The notes: generated by a model not told the origin, from the letters alone. DNA of 52,334 nt from an uncultured Hyphomicrobiales bacterium (GCA_903851305.1 CAINNX010000034.1:1-52334); one strand, 5' to 3'; numbered from the stretch's first letter, positions 11,739 through 22,355 are shown. Program-made: numbers and translations.

Positions 11739-13427
11739 ATGAACACAATCGGTCGGCCAGCGCATCCCGGACGTGGGGGACACGCCCGCAGCACGCAAAA
11801 AGGGCGCGTCGCGGACGAAGCCGCTTTGCAAGAGATTGCCGGCTTGGTTGGCGACGGCGTTTGGCAGCGTGATCTGCTGATCGAATATCTGCATATGATC
11901 CAGGACCATTTTGGCTGCATTTCAGCACGCCATCTGGCCGCGCTCGCAGAACACCTCCGCATCGGCTTAGCGGAAGCCTATGAGACCGCGACTTTCTACG
12001 CGCATTTTGATGTGGTGAAGGAAGACAGTGCGCCTGTTGCACCCCTCACGATCCGAATCTGCGATAGCATCGGTTGTTGCATGGCGGGTGCTGAGGCGCT
12101 GATTGCTGATTTGCAAAAGACTACACCAAAAAATATCCGTATCCAGAGTGTTCCCTGCATCGGCCGATGCGCTGAGGCGCCTGCAGCTGTGGTTGGGACA
12201 AAAGTCGTGATGGGCGCCTCGGTCCAAAAACTGGATGCGTGCATAGACAACGGCGACCATGAGGCAGACGAGGATTGCTGCATGGATTATGCCGCTTATT
12301 GCGCGGATGGCGGCTACAAACTTTATGAAGCGATCCGCAGCGGAAAATTGTCAGCAGACAATGCTTTGGATGTCGTCGAGGCCTCGGGACTTCGCGGTAT
12401 GGGGGGCGCCGGCTTTCCAACAGCACGCAAATGGCGTGCTGTGCAATCAAGAGATGGCATCAAATATCTCGTCATCAATGCAGATGAAGGCGAACCCGGG
12501 ACATTTAAGGATCGGTATATTCTTGAGCGTGATCCGCATCGTGTTCTCGAAGGCGCTTTAATTGCGGCCAATATCATTGGCGCACGCGAGATTTATTTTT
12601 ACCTGCGTGATGAATATGCAGGTCTGCGCGCAACACTCACGCGTGAAATTGCCAAACTACCTGCTGGTTGGCCGCATGTTCAGTTGCGGCGCGGCGCGGG
12701 CTCTTATGTGTGCGGTGAAGAATCAGCGCTCATCGAATCACTGGAAGGCAAGCGCGGCTATCCACGCCAGCGCCCCCCTCTGCCTGTTGAATCCGGGCTC
12801 TTTGGACGCCCCACCGCAACCAACAATGTCGAGACACTCTTCTTCCTGCGCGACATTCTGGAACATGGCACAGATTGGTGGCGCGCGCAGGGCCGCAATG
12901 GTGGCATTGGCCTGCGGCATTATTCCGTCTCGGGGCGCGTGAAAAATCCGGGCGTCAAACTGGCGCCTGCCGGACTGACCTTGTCAGACCTGTTGTACGA
13001 TTATTGCGGAGGCATGGCGGAGGGGCATGACTTGCTTGCCTATTTGCCCGGCGGAGCCTCGGGCGGGATAATGCCTGCTCAGTTGAGCAATGTTCCACTC
13101 GATTTCGGCGCACTTGAACCACATGGCTGTTTCATTGGCTCAGCTGCTATCATTGTCTTGTCGCAGCACGATGATCTCAAAAGTGCCGCACGCAATCTGA
13201 TGGCCTTCTTTGCTAATGAATCGTGCGGTCAATGCACGCCCTGTCGGCTTGGCACAGCCAAATCGCTCAAACTGATGCAGGCCCAACATTGGGATGTGCT
13301 TTTACTGCAGGATCTCGCACAGGTCATGCGCGATTCATCTATCTGCGGCCTGGGACAAGCTGCACCCAATCCTGTGCAATCTTTGTTGCGATATTTCCCT
13401 CACCTGTTTGAAGGAGATCAGGCATGA
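11739..13427 (+). CDS. fdh1B: NAD-dependent formate dehydrogenase, fused beta subunit (NuoE-NuoF type)
   Basis: A 562-residue diaphorase subunit that passes electrons from the formate-oxidising subunit to NAD+. Residues 25-165 are NuoE-like, with a thioredoxin-fold [2Fe-2S] site (Cys108, Cys113 or 114, Cys140, Cys144). Residues 185-560 are NuoF-like: FMN loop GLRGMGGAGFPTA, NADH region GAGSYVCGEESAL, and a [4Fe-4S] site at Cys496, Cys499, Cys502 and Cys536. The same fusion is known for Fdh1 of Methylobacterium extorquens, whose beta subunit has nearly the same length. No strong Shine-Dalgarno sequence precedes the ATG, so the start is less certain. It begins 16 bases after folC and overlaps the alpha-subunit gene by four bases. 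Confidence 0.9.
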   Translation: MNTIGRPAHPGRGGHARSTQKGRVADEAALQEIAGLVGDGVWQRDLLIEYLHMIQDHFGCISARHLAALAEHLRIGLAEAYETATFYAHFDVVKEDSAPVAPLTIRICDSIGCCMAGAEALIADLQKTTPKNIRIQSVPCIGRCAEAPAAVVGTKVVMGASVQKLDACIDNGDHEADEDCCMDYAAYCADGGYKLYEAIRSGKLSADNALDVVEASGLRGMGGAGFPTARKWRAVQSRDGIKYLVINADEGEPGTFKDRYILERDPHRVLEGALIAANIIGAREIYFYLRDEYAGLRATLTREIAKLPAGWPHVQLRRGAGSYVCGEESALIESLEGKRGYPRQRPPLPVESGLFGRPTATNNVETLFFLRDILEHGTDWWRAQGRNGGIGLRHYSVSGRVKNPGVKLAPAGLTLSDLLYDYCGGMAEGHDLLAYLPGGASGGIMPAQLSNVPLDFGALEPHGCFIGSAAIIVLSQHDDLKSAARNLMAFFANESCGQCTPCRLGTAKSLKLMQAQHWDVLLLQDLAQVMRDSSICGLGQAAPNPVQSLLRYFPHLFEGDQA

Positions 13428-16180
13428 GTGAAACCATTCGCTTTTTACTCAATGGCCAAGACGTCGAGGCTCAGGCCGATGAGACCATCTGGCAAGTGGC
13501 TAAACGTCTCGGAACTGCGATACCGCATTTGTGTCATCGCGATGCACATGGCTATCGACCAGACGGCAATTGCCGTGCCTGCATGGTTGAGATCAAAGGC
13601 GAGCGTGTGCTCGCACCCTCGTGCCGCCGCCATCCTACGCCCAATATGGATGTCACAACCACTAGTGCACGCGCTGAAAAGTCCCGTACGTTAGTGATGG
13701 AATTGCTACTGGCCGACCAACCCGCACGGGCAAGCTCGCATGATCCTGATTCAGATTTCTGGCATCAGGCTGACCTGATTGGCATCACAAATAGCCGCTT
13801 TCCCAAAACCACAGTGACACCAGATGTGGATGCAAGCCATCCAGCCATGCGCGTCAATCTGGATGCTTGTATTCAATGCGGCCTATGCGTTCGCGCCTGC
13901 CGCGATGTGCAGGTCAATGATGTGATCGGCATGGCCTATCGCCATGACCATGCAAAAATCGTTTTTGATTTTGATGATCCAATGGGTGAGTCCACCTGTG
14001 TGGCTTGTGGCGAATGTGTGCAGGCGTGCCCGACAGGGGCTCTTATGCCAGCCAGCCTTCTGGATGACACTCAGCAGCGCACTGTCTTTCCTGATCGCAA
14101 AGCTGATTCACTATGCCCCTATTGCGGTGTTGGGTGTCAGGTCACCTATGAGGTGAAAGACAATGTCATTATTAATGCGCAAGGTCGTGATGGCCCCGCC
14201 AACCACAACCGGCTGTGTGTGAAGGGTCGCTTTGGTTTCGATTATATTAACCACCCGCATCGCCTCACCACGCCGCTGGTGCGCTTGCCCGGCAAGGCAA
14301 AGCATGCCCGTGATGTGGTTGATCCCGCCAATCCCTTCACGCATTTTCGAGAAGCAAGTTGGGCAGAAGCGCTCGATATTGCCGCACATGGCCTGAAAAA
14401 GATTCGCGAGAAGCAGGGGCCCCGTGCCTTGGCGGGCTTTGGCTCAGCCAAAGGCTCGAACGAAGAGGCTTATCTTTTCCAGAAGCTGGTGCGCACAGGC
14501 TTTGGCAGTAATAATGTCGATCATTGCACGCGCCTCTGTCACGCATCATCCGTTGCAGCCCTGATGGAAGGGCTCTCATCGGGCGCTGTTTCTGCTCCGT
14601 TTGAGGCTGCACGTAATGCGGACTTCATTCTGGTGATTGGTGCCAATCCAGCCGTCAATCATCCGGTAGCTGCGACCTTTATCAAAAATGCGGCGCGCAA
14701 AGGCGCCAAGCTTGTTATCATTGATCCACGCCATCAATCCCTATCACGACATGCATGGAAACATCTGGCGTTCCGACCTGGCAGCGATGTGGCTCTGCTC
14801 AATGCCATGTTGAACGTGATCATCAGCGAAAATCTGGTTAATCACACATTTATCGAAGCCCATACTTCGGACTTTGAAGCACTGGTTATGCATGTCACGG
14901 ATTTCACGCCCGAACGCATGGCGCCACTTTGCGGAATTGACGCACAGACCTTGCGCGTCGTGGCGCGTGCTTATGCCACCTCACGCGCCTCTCTTATCTT
15001 CTGGGGTATGGGCATCAGCCAGCATGTGCATGGCACAGATAATGCCCGCTGCCTGATTGCGCTGGCCTTGATTACGGGACAAATAGGCCGACCCGGCACT
15101 GGTCTGCATCCATTACGTGGCCAAAACAATGTGCAAGGCGCATCAGACGCTGGTCTCGTCCCTATGCTCTATCCTGATTATCGCAGTGTCGAATCTTCTG
15201 ATGTCCGTGATATTTTTGAAATCTTTTGGGATAAGCCACTTGATCCGCAACGCGGCCTGACTGTTGTTGAAATCATGAAAGCCGCCATCAATGGTGACAT
15301 TCGCGGCATGTATATCGAGGGCGAAAATCCGGCTATGTCGGATCCAGATCTCAACCACGCACGCGAAGCGCTCGCGTCTCTTGATCACCTTGTTGTGCAG
15401 GATTTATTCCTGACCGAGACAGCCTTCCATGCCGATGTGATTTTGCCAGCATCGGCTTTTGCTGAAAAAGACGGAACTTTCACCAATACGGATCGGCGCG
15501 TGCAAATGGCGCGCGCCATCGTGCCGCCACCCGGAGACGCCAAGCAGGATTGGTGGATCATTCAGGAAATGGCGCGCCGCATGGGACTTGATTGGTCCTA
15601 TCAATCGCCTGCTGATGTGTTTTGCGAAATGGTCGCCATCATGCCATCGCTTCAGCACATCAGCTGGGAACGGTTGCAGCGCGAGGGCGCCGTAACTTAC
15701 CCTGCGCACGCTGATGACAAGCCAGGTGAAGCGATCATTTTCGCCGATGGATTCCCAACACCATCAGGTCGCGCACGCATCGTGCCAGCGCGCATTGCAC
15801 CGCCCGACGAAGTGCCTGACGCAGAATATCCGATGATCCTCTCGACAGGGCGCGTGCTGGAACATTGGCACACAGGCTCCATGACGCGACGCGCCTGCGT
15901 GCTCGACCAACTTGAACCGGAAGCCATGGCGCTGGTGAACCCTCGTGAGGTCACACGACTGAAGCTCGCTATTGATGACTACGCCCAGATCGAAACGCGG
16001 CGCGGGGCTATCCGGATCAAACTGCGCGAAGATCGTAATGTGCCAGTCGGGATGATCTTCATGCCCTTCTGTTATGCAGAGGCCGCAGCCAATCTCCTGA
16101 CCAATGCGGCCCTTGATCCCACAGCAAAGATACCGGAATTCAAATTCTGCGCGGCGCGGTTAACCTCTGACGCCCCCTAG
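13424..16180 (+). CDS. fdh1A: Formate dehydrogenase alpha subunit (Mo/W-bis-MGD, cysteine type)
   Basis: A 918-residue catalytic subunit that oxidises formate to CO2. In order: a plant-type [2Fe-2S] domain (Cys37, 50, 53, 67), a double-cluster ferredoxin domain (Cys149-159 and Cys192-202), the [4Fe-4S] motif of the molybdopterin domain (Cys231, 234, 238, 265), the bis-MGD body, and a C-terminal dinucleotide-binding domain. The metal ligand is Cys372, followed by His373, in DHCTRLCHASS; selenocysteine is not used. The His/Cys cluster motif that NuoG proteins carry after the [2Fe-2S] domain is not seen; SSHDPDSDFW stands there. The metal (Mo or W) cannot be told from sequence. No fdhD or other maturation gene is in the window. 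Confidence 0.93.
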   Translation: MSETIRFLLNGQDVEAQADETIWQVAKRLGTAIPHLCHRDAHGYRPDGNCRACMVEIKGERVLAPSCRRHPTPNMDVTTTSARAEKSRTLVMELLLADQPARASSHDPDSDFWHQADLIGITNSRFPKTTVTPDVDASHPAMRVNLDACIQCGLCVRACRDVQVNDVIGMAYRHDHAKIVFDFDDPMGESTCVACGECVQACPTGALMPASLLDDTQQRTVFPDRKADSLCPYCGVGCQVTYEVKDNVIINAQGRDGPANHNRLCVKGRFGFDYINHPHRLTTPLVRLPGKAKHARDVVDPANPFTHFREASWAEALDIAAHGLKKIREKQGPRALAGFGSAKGSNEEAYLFQKLVRTGFGSNNVDHCTRLCHASSVAALMEGLSSGAVSAPFEAARNADFILVIGANPAVNHPVAATFIKNAARKGAKLVIIDPRHQSLSRHAWKHLAFRPGSDVALLNAMLNVIISENLVNHTFIEAHTSDFEALVMHVTDFTPERMAPLCGIDAQTLRVVARAYATSRASLIFWGMGISQHVHGTDNARCLIALALITGQIGRPGTGLHPLRGQNNVQGASDAGLVPMLYPDYRSVESSDVRDIFEIFWDKPLDPQRGLTVVEIMKAAINGDIRGMYIEGENPAMSDPDLNHAREALASLDHLVVQDLFLTETAFHADVILPASAFAEKDGTFTNTDRRVQMARAIVPPPGDAKQDWWIIQEMARRMGLDWSYQSPADVFCEMVAIMPSLQHISWERLQREGAVTYPAHADDKPGEAIIFADGFPTPSGRARIVPARIAPPDEVPDAEYPMILSTGRVLEHWHTGSMTRRACVLDQLEPEAMALVNPREVTRLKLAIDDYAQIETRRGAIRIKLREDRNVPVGMIFMPFCYAEAAANLLTNAALDPTAKIPEFKFCAARLTSDAP

Positions 16181-16355
16181 TAAAGCTGAAATACCGTTCT
16201 AAACTTGCTTAATAAAGCACTGTTTAACCCTAATTTAGCCATTACTAGCCAAGTTTTTTGAAAAATAGTCACGAAACAACTCAACAACTATATTGTTTTG
16301 ATCTATCTTAAGCTCAGCTTTATTGAACAAATCCCACTCGGGGCAGGAGATAGGG
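16181..16355 (+). promoter_or_regulatory. AT-rich intergenic control region before the response regulator gene
   Basis: This stretch is clearly richer in A and T than the surrounding DNA. It holds two small inverted repeats, AACAA-N5-TTGTT (16283-16297) and AAGCTCAGCTT (16310-16320). It is the only gap between fdh1A and the response regulator gene, so it probably carries that gene's promoter and perhaps operator sites. No intrinsic terminator for the fdh genes is evident. Confidence 0.4.
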
Positions 16356-17123
16356 GTGAAGGACATCGAAATCCTTCTCGTCGAGGCCGCGCATGGCCTG
16401 CGACACGAAATCTCCGCGTCTCTCGGCAAAGCCGGAGCCCGGGTGGAGGCGCTCGCCAGTATTTTTGAAGCCCGTCAGTCGCTACTACGCCTAAGACCGC
16501 GGTTTCTCATCCTTGATGTTGACGGACAAAGTGATGATGTCTTCAGCTTCCTAAGCGAGCTCGACAGCTTGAATGTCCAAACAATCGTCTTGGCCGATGA
16601 CACACAAATCAACCAACGCATCGAGTATTTTGAGCGCCGCGTGATGGATGTTATCCCTAAGCCGCTACATTTGCATGAAGTAAACCTGCGACTGCGTCGC
16701 TTCTTGCGCCCACATCCCGTCACAAAGCCTGATCTGCAAATTGAACTCGCGTGCGGTCGCGCGACACTCGATATTGCAACTCGCTCCTTACGCCAATCAC
16801 GTAAGAAATCCGTGGCTCTGACAGCAAGCGAATTCCGTTTGCTTTACCTGCTCCTGCAGAAAGATGGCTCTGTCATTGATCGCGCGATCATCATGCGTGA
16901 TGTGCTGGGACAAAGCCAAGACAGCACGAGCCGCTCCATTAACGTCATCATTAGCAAACTGCGCCGCAAACTCGATGATATCGACTCGGGTTGCTTTATT
17001 CGCAGTGTACGATCTGAAGGCTACATACTTGTTGACGAACAAAGATACGCCCCTCGTACAGAGGCTTCTGATGCATTTCCGAATAACAAGATGTTCGGCA
17101 GTCTGAACGGAACTAGCGAATGA
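16356..17123 (+). CDS. Atypical OmpR/PhoB-family response regulator
   Basis: A 255-residue DNA-binding protein. Residues 1-118 form a receiver-like domain and residues 125-240 a winged helix (LTASEFRLLYLLL, then SRSINVIISKLRRKL and RSVRSEGYIL). The phospho-acceptor Asp54 (LILDVDG) and the conserved Lys102 are kept. The acidic pair is Glu10-Ala11 instead of Asp-Asp, and the switch Thr/Ser is Ala80, so normal phosphorylation is doubtful. The start is GTG with AGGAGA six bases upstream; a TTG further upstream has no such site. No histidine kinase is nearby. The stop overlaps the next gene, an HU/IHF-like protein, by four bases, so the two are probably made together. The regulated genes are unknown. 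Confidence 0.85.
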   Translation: MKDIEILLVEAAHGLRHEISASLGKAGARVEALASIFEARQSLLRLRPRFLILDVDGQSDDVFSFLSELDSLNVQTIVLADDTQINQRIEYFERRVMDVIPKPLHLHEVNLRLRRFLRPHPVTKPDLQIELACGRATLDIATRSLRQSRKKSVALTASEFRLLYLLLQKDGSVIDRAIIMRDVLGQSQDSTSRSINVIISKLRRKLDDIDSGCFIRSVRSEGYILVDEQRYAPRTEASDAFPNNKMFGSLNGTSE

Positions 17124-17461
17124 TGACGTCCAAAGATCAGGTCAATATCACGCGCGCACATCTGGCGGATGCCATTTGTCGAGCTACTGGCTTGTCACGT
17201 ACTGACGCAAGCGACTTTGTCGAACTCTTTCTCGATCTTATTAGCGAGACATTGCTACGCGAAGAGAGCGTAATGTTTTCAGGCTTTGGAAAGTTTCAAG
17301 TCGTGAAGCGCGCGGCGCGCAAAGGCCGCAATGTTAAGCTTGGTGTCGATGTGATGATTGAGCCGCGATTGGCGATTATTTTCAAACCGGCGCCAGGTTT
17401 GGTGTCTCGTCTGAATGAGGCGTCTGATCGGGCCGAAAAACGCACCATTGCCGCAGCCTAA
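17120..17461 (+). CDS. HU/IHF-family DNA-binding protein lacking the arm proline
   Basis: A 113-residue member of the bacterial histone-like family. The helical dimerisation part (THLADAIC-like start, residues 11-50) and the MFSGFGKFQVVKR strand are clear. The DNA-contacting arm reads GRNVKLG around residue 72: the near-invariant proline (GRNP) that wedges between base pairs in HU and IHF is Val. The arm is followed by a C-terminal extension of about 20 residues. The ihfB gene in the same window keeps GRNPRTG. Translation is coupled to the response regulator gene through ATGA. It probably binds DNA with less bending, perhaps as a partner of that regulator; this is inference. Confidence 0.82.
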   Translation: MMTSKDQVNITRAHLADAICRATGLSRTDASDFVELFLDLISETLLREESVMFSGFGKFQVVKRAARKGRNVKLGVDVMIEPRLAIIFKPAPGLVSRLNEASDRAEKRTIAAA

Positions 17462-17626
17462 ATCGCGTTAAGAAACCAAGGCGAATACGGTCGTTGCGCG
17501 CCTGATGCAGGGCAGCCATGCGCAGATCTGCAACGGAAGCCCGTGCGGAGCGAAAAAAAGCATGACATTGTGATGGCAATCGGCAATCGGGTCAGCTAGA
17601 AGCACCCGGTAATAACTGGTGAGGCC

Positions 17627-17917
17627 ATGACTGCTGCTTGGAAAACAAAATTTGGTGGGCGCCGTGTGCGTCACGATCCTCCTACAATTGAGGAGGCGCT
17701 CGAGGCTGCCGAATGTTTTGCAGAAGGCCTCGACAACCAGATTGAAGTCGCAGCCCAGCTGATGGGGGTCACCGAAGACGAAGTGCGTGCTGTTGCTCTG
17801 CGCGCGCAGCGTCGGGCGACCACCATACAGCGCGTGGCACCAGCCACACCATCAGCCTCAGGCCGAGCCGTGATTGTCGAGCGGCGGACCACCCGACGGC
17901 GGATCGCTTCGCCCTAA
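17627..17917 (+). CDS. Small conserved hypothetical protein
   Basis: A 96-residue basic protein. The N-terminus WKTKFGGRRVRHDPPT followed by IEEALEAAECFAEG resembles a small protein family I recall from Rhizobiales genomes, with no known function. The middle (residues 22-60) is probably helical (IEVAAQLMGVTEDEVRAVAL). The C-terminus is rich in Arg, Thr and Ala and looks disordered. A GTGAGG sequence lies just before the ATG. It stands alone between the HU-like gene and the cold-shock gene. No signal peptide or membrane segment is seen. Confidence 0.72.
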   Translation: MTAAWKTKFGGRRVRHDPPTIEEALEAAECFAEGLDNQIEVAAQLMGVTEDEVRAVALRAQRRATTIQRVAPATPSASGRAVIVERRTTRRRIASP

Positions 17918-18116
17918 AGGCCGCGTATCTTAACCAAGTCAGCCTGTTTTGACCAAATTGCGCTCTTGGGAGCGCCAAACGCCCAAAAACGAATCTGTTT
18001 GCTTGCTATTTGTTGGCGAAGGCCTCAAGGTGGGCAGATCGGATATCTGGCTTGCGATTTAGCCCAGCGCTCAGGCGCTCCGCTGACACCTCATCCCTTC
18101 TTCGATTCACAACAGG

Positions 18117-18134
18117 TCTCGCGAGAGGCCTCTC
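18117..18134 (+). promoter_or_regulatory. Overlapping palindromes in the cold-shock gene leader
   Basis: TCTCGCGAGA (18117-18126) and GAGAGGCCTCTC (18123-18134) share GAGA, so only one of the two hairpins could form at a time. They end 28 bases before the start codon of the cold-shock gene. Cold-shock mRNAs are known to change leader structure with temperature, so a structural switch is possible but untested. Confidence 0.3.
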
Positions 18135-18162
18135 TTTACGTATGTCTATAAGGATATCACCC

Positions 18163-18372
18163 ATGAGCATGGGCACAGTTAAGTGGTTCAATTCTGAAAA
18201 AGGCTATGGCTTCATTCAACCGGATGACGGCGGCGCCGACGTGTTCGTTCATATCAGCGCTGTTGAACAGGCTGGTATGCGTGGCCTGAACGAAGGCCAG
18301 AAGATCAGCTACGAAGTGCAGCCTGATCGTCGCACTGGCAAGTCTTCAGCGACGAACCTTCAGGCCGCCTAA
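18163..18372 (+). CDS. Cold-shock protein (CspA family)
   Basis: A 69-residue single OB-fold protein that binds single-stranded RNA and DNA and acts as an RNA chaperone. RNP1 (KGYGFIQP) and RNP2 (VFVHIS) are intact. The ATG at 18163 follows an AAGGA sequence by about 8 bases; the Met two codons later could also serve. The 245 bases before it hold no gene and are likely to include a long structured leader. A 13-bp terminator hairpin follows, so it is probably a single-gene unit. Confidence 0.95.
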   Translation: MSMGTVKWFNSEKGYGFIQPDDGGADVFVHISAVEQAGMRGLNEGQKISYEVQPDRRTGKSSATNLQAA

Positions 18373-18393
18373 GCGCCTGACGCGATACAATCC

Positions 18394-18433
18394 AGGCGTT
18401 CTGCCGCTTGCGGCAGGGCGCCTTTCATCTTTT
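18394..18433 (+). terminator. Terminator after the cold-shock gene
   Basis: The arms at 18394-18406 and 18411-18423 pair over 13 positions, including two T-G pairs, around a CTTG loop. A T-rich stretch (TTTCATCTTTT) follows. Confidence 0.7.
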
Positions 18434-18446
18434 ATGGGCCCCGCAG

Positions 18447-18644
18447 ATGATCAAGACACATCTCTATGAAATCGACGAAGTCGTGGCTTTTCAGCCCGCT
18501 GGTCAGACCGAGCAGATGTTCAAGGTCGTTCGCCAAATGCCCGCCGAACGCGGAACTCCTCAATACCGCCTGCGCTCCTGCGCAACGGGGCAGGAGCGCG
18601 TCGCGGAGGAAGCGCATCTGAAAAGCGCGCCCCCGCAACCATGA
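18447..18644 (+). CDS. Small conserved hypothetical protein
   Basis: A 65-residue protein beginning MIKTHLYEIDEVVAF. The central pattern (FKVVRQMP, then YRLRSCATGQERVAEE) resembles a small uncharacterised protein family from Rhizobiales. The short predicted strands could form an SH3-like or similar small barrel, but that is speculation. The ATG at 18447 is preferred over a TTG at 18408, which falls inside the terminator hairpin of the cold-shock gene. It precedes the DUF6481 gene by 35 bases. Confidence 0.65.
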   Translation: MIKTHLYEIDEVVAFQPAGQTEQMFKVVRQMPAERGTPQYRLRSCATGQERVAEEAHLKSAPPQP

Positions 18645-18679
18645 CCGGCGCCCGGCGCCCATTGTCACACTGAGGACTC

Positions 18680-19069
18680 ATGAGCTTTCTGAAATCCAAT
18701 GACTTCGCTGAACGGCAGCGCAATGCCAATGCAGCCCGCCTCGCCATTGCGGAAAAATTCAAAGTTGCCGCACAAAACCCCATTTCCGAGGAAAAAGTTG
18801 CCGCCCGCGCCGAGATCGTCCGGGCCCGCGAAATCCGCACCGCTGAACGCGACGCCGCCCGCAAGGTGCAGGCCGCTGAACGCGCTGAAGCCGCCAAAAA
18901 AGCTGCAGCCCAAGCCGCTGAACAGCGTGCTGCCGATGAACTTGCTGCTTTGAACTTGAAGCGCTCTGAGGAGGAAGCGGCGGTCGCCCTGCTTGCCGAG
19001 CAAAAGGCTGTTCGCGATGCCCGTTATGCCGCCCGCAAGGCTGCTAAAAAAGAACGTCGCAAGGGCTGA
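18680..19069 (+). CDS. DUF6481-like Ala/Lys/Glu-rich helical protein
   Basis: A 129-residue protein made almost entirely of Ala, Glu, Arg, Lys and Gln, with a long predicted helix or coiled coil from about residue 30 to 120. The N-terminus MSFLKSNDFAERQRNA resembles the Rhizobiales family DUF6481, of unknown function. There is no signal peptide or membrane segment. A strong terminator-like hairpin follows 40 bases after the stop. The composition could indicate a nucleic-acid or ribosome-associated role, but nothing in the sequence proves it. Confidence 0.75.
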   Translation: MSFLKSNDFAERQRNANAARLAIAEKFKVAAQNPISEEKVAARAEIVRAREIRTAERDAARKVQAAERAEAAKKAAAQAAEQRAADELAALNLKRSEEEAAVALLAEQKAVRDARYAARKAAKKERRKG

Positions 19070-19108
19070 CACCTGCCCGATTGCAGGGCGTGCCCCAATC
19101 GGCTAAAA

Positions 19109-19137
19109 AAGGCGGGTCTGAACCCGCCTTAATTTTT
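19109..19137 (+). terminator. Terminator-like hairpin abutting tRNA-Arg
   Basis: The 9-bp stem AAGGCGGGT/ACCCGCCTT with a CTGA loop is followed by AATTTTT. The last T is the base just before the first base of tRNA-Arg. It would terminate the DUF6481 transcript. Confidence 0.82.
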
Positions 19138-19214
19138 GCACCCGTAGCTCAGCTGGATAGAGCGTTGCCCTCCGAAGGCAAAGGTCGCACGTTCGAATCG
19201 TGCCGGGTGCGCCA
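19138..19214 (+). tRNA. tRNA-Arg (anticodon CCG)
   Basis: A complete 77-base cloverleaf with encoded CCA. The acceptor stem pairs GCACCCG with CGGGTGC. The anticodon stem TTGCC/GGCAA closes the loop CTCCGAA, which gives anticodon CCG and reads codon CGG. The T-loop is TTCGAAT. It starts directly after the T-run of the upstream hairpin. Confidence 0.96.
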
Positions 19215-19306
19215 AAATTCTTCACCTCGTGTTGATCGAGGCCTCTTCCCCTTCCTGCACCAAGCTGGAATAATAACGTATTGTTTTTTTATTTTGGTTT
19301 TTTCAA

Positions 19307-19882
19307 ATGCGATTTCTTTTTGGCTCCGCGGCATTGGTCGCTATTCTTCTGTCGGGCTGCGCCAACAAAAGCACGACTGATATTCTGCTAGAGGATGCAG
19401 GTCAGGCGTTCAAAACGCGTTACGGAACAATTCTCAGCCACCGTCCGGTTAGTGTTCGTAGCGATTCTTCCCTGGCCGTTGGCAGTGGCGCCTTTTTAGG
19501 CGGCGTTGGTGGCGCGGTTGTGGGCAAGACTAACGGCACAACCCTCGCAGGTTTTCTGCTGGGAATGGTCGCAGGCGAAGCACTGCATGAGCTGGCCGAA
19601 ACAGACAATGCCATCGAATATGTGGTGGCCTTTGGTGATAGCACAAGCATGATCATTGATCAGGTTCAGCGGGATCGTGAACCCGTATTGCAACAAGGCA
19701 CGCGCGTGATTGTGCAATTTGGCGCCAAAATCAACCGCGTCATGTCAGCTGAAAACTTGCCAAAAAACATAGCGCCGCCTGCTGAATTGCAAATCAACGA
19801 TCCGGAACAAGCGCGCAAATCTGCCCGTAAAAAGCTTCCTGCTCTCCCGCCGCGTGTCTTGCACGCGGGCGATGCAGCCTGA
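19307..19882 (+). CDS. Glycine-zipper lipoprotein
   Basis: A 191-residue predicted lipoprotein. A short signal sequence ends in the lipobox LLSGC, so Cys18 would be lipidated. Residues 58-92 form a glycine-zipper segment (SGAFLGGVGGAVVG, then AGFLLGMVAGEAL), as in SlyB/Pcp-type outer-membrane lipoproteins. The C-terminal part has a predicted beta-rich region and a Lys/Pro-rich tail. It ends 16 bases from the convergent gyrB stop, with no terminator hairpin between them. The exact role is unknown; envelope integrity is a family-level guess. Confidence 0.83.
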   Translation: MRFLFGSAALVAILLSGCANKSTTDILLEDAGQAFKTRYGTILSHRPVSVRSDSSLAVGSGAFLGGVGGAVVGKTNGTTLAGFLLGMVAGEALHELAETDNAIEYVVAFGDSTSMIIDQVQRDREPVLQQGTRVIVQFGAKINRVMSAENLPKNIAPPAELQINDPEQARKSARKKLPALPPRVLHAGDAA

Positions 19883-19898
19883 AAAAAGACGCAGCAGA

Positions 19899-22355
<2,457 letters not shown>

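Noticed and set aside
14520-14560. Selenocysteine codon in the formate dehydrogenase active site
   Set aside because: The position is an ordinary TGT cysteine codon (residue 372); no in-frame TGA interrupts the gene.
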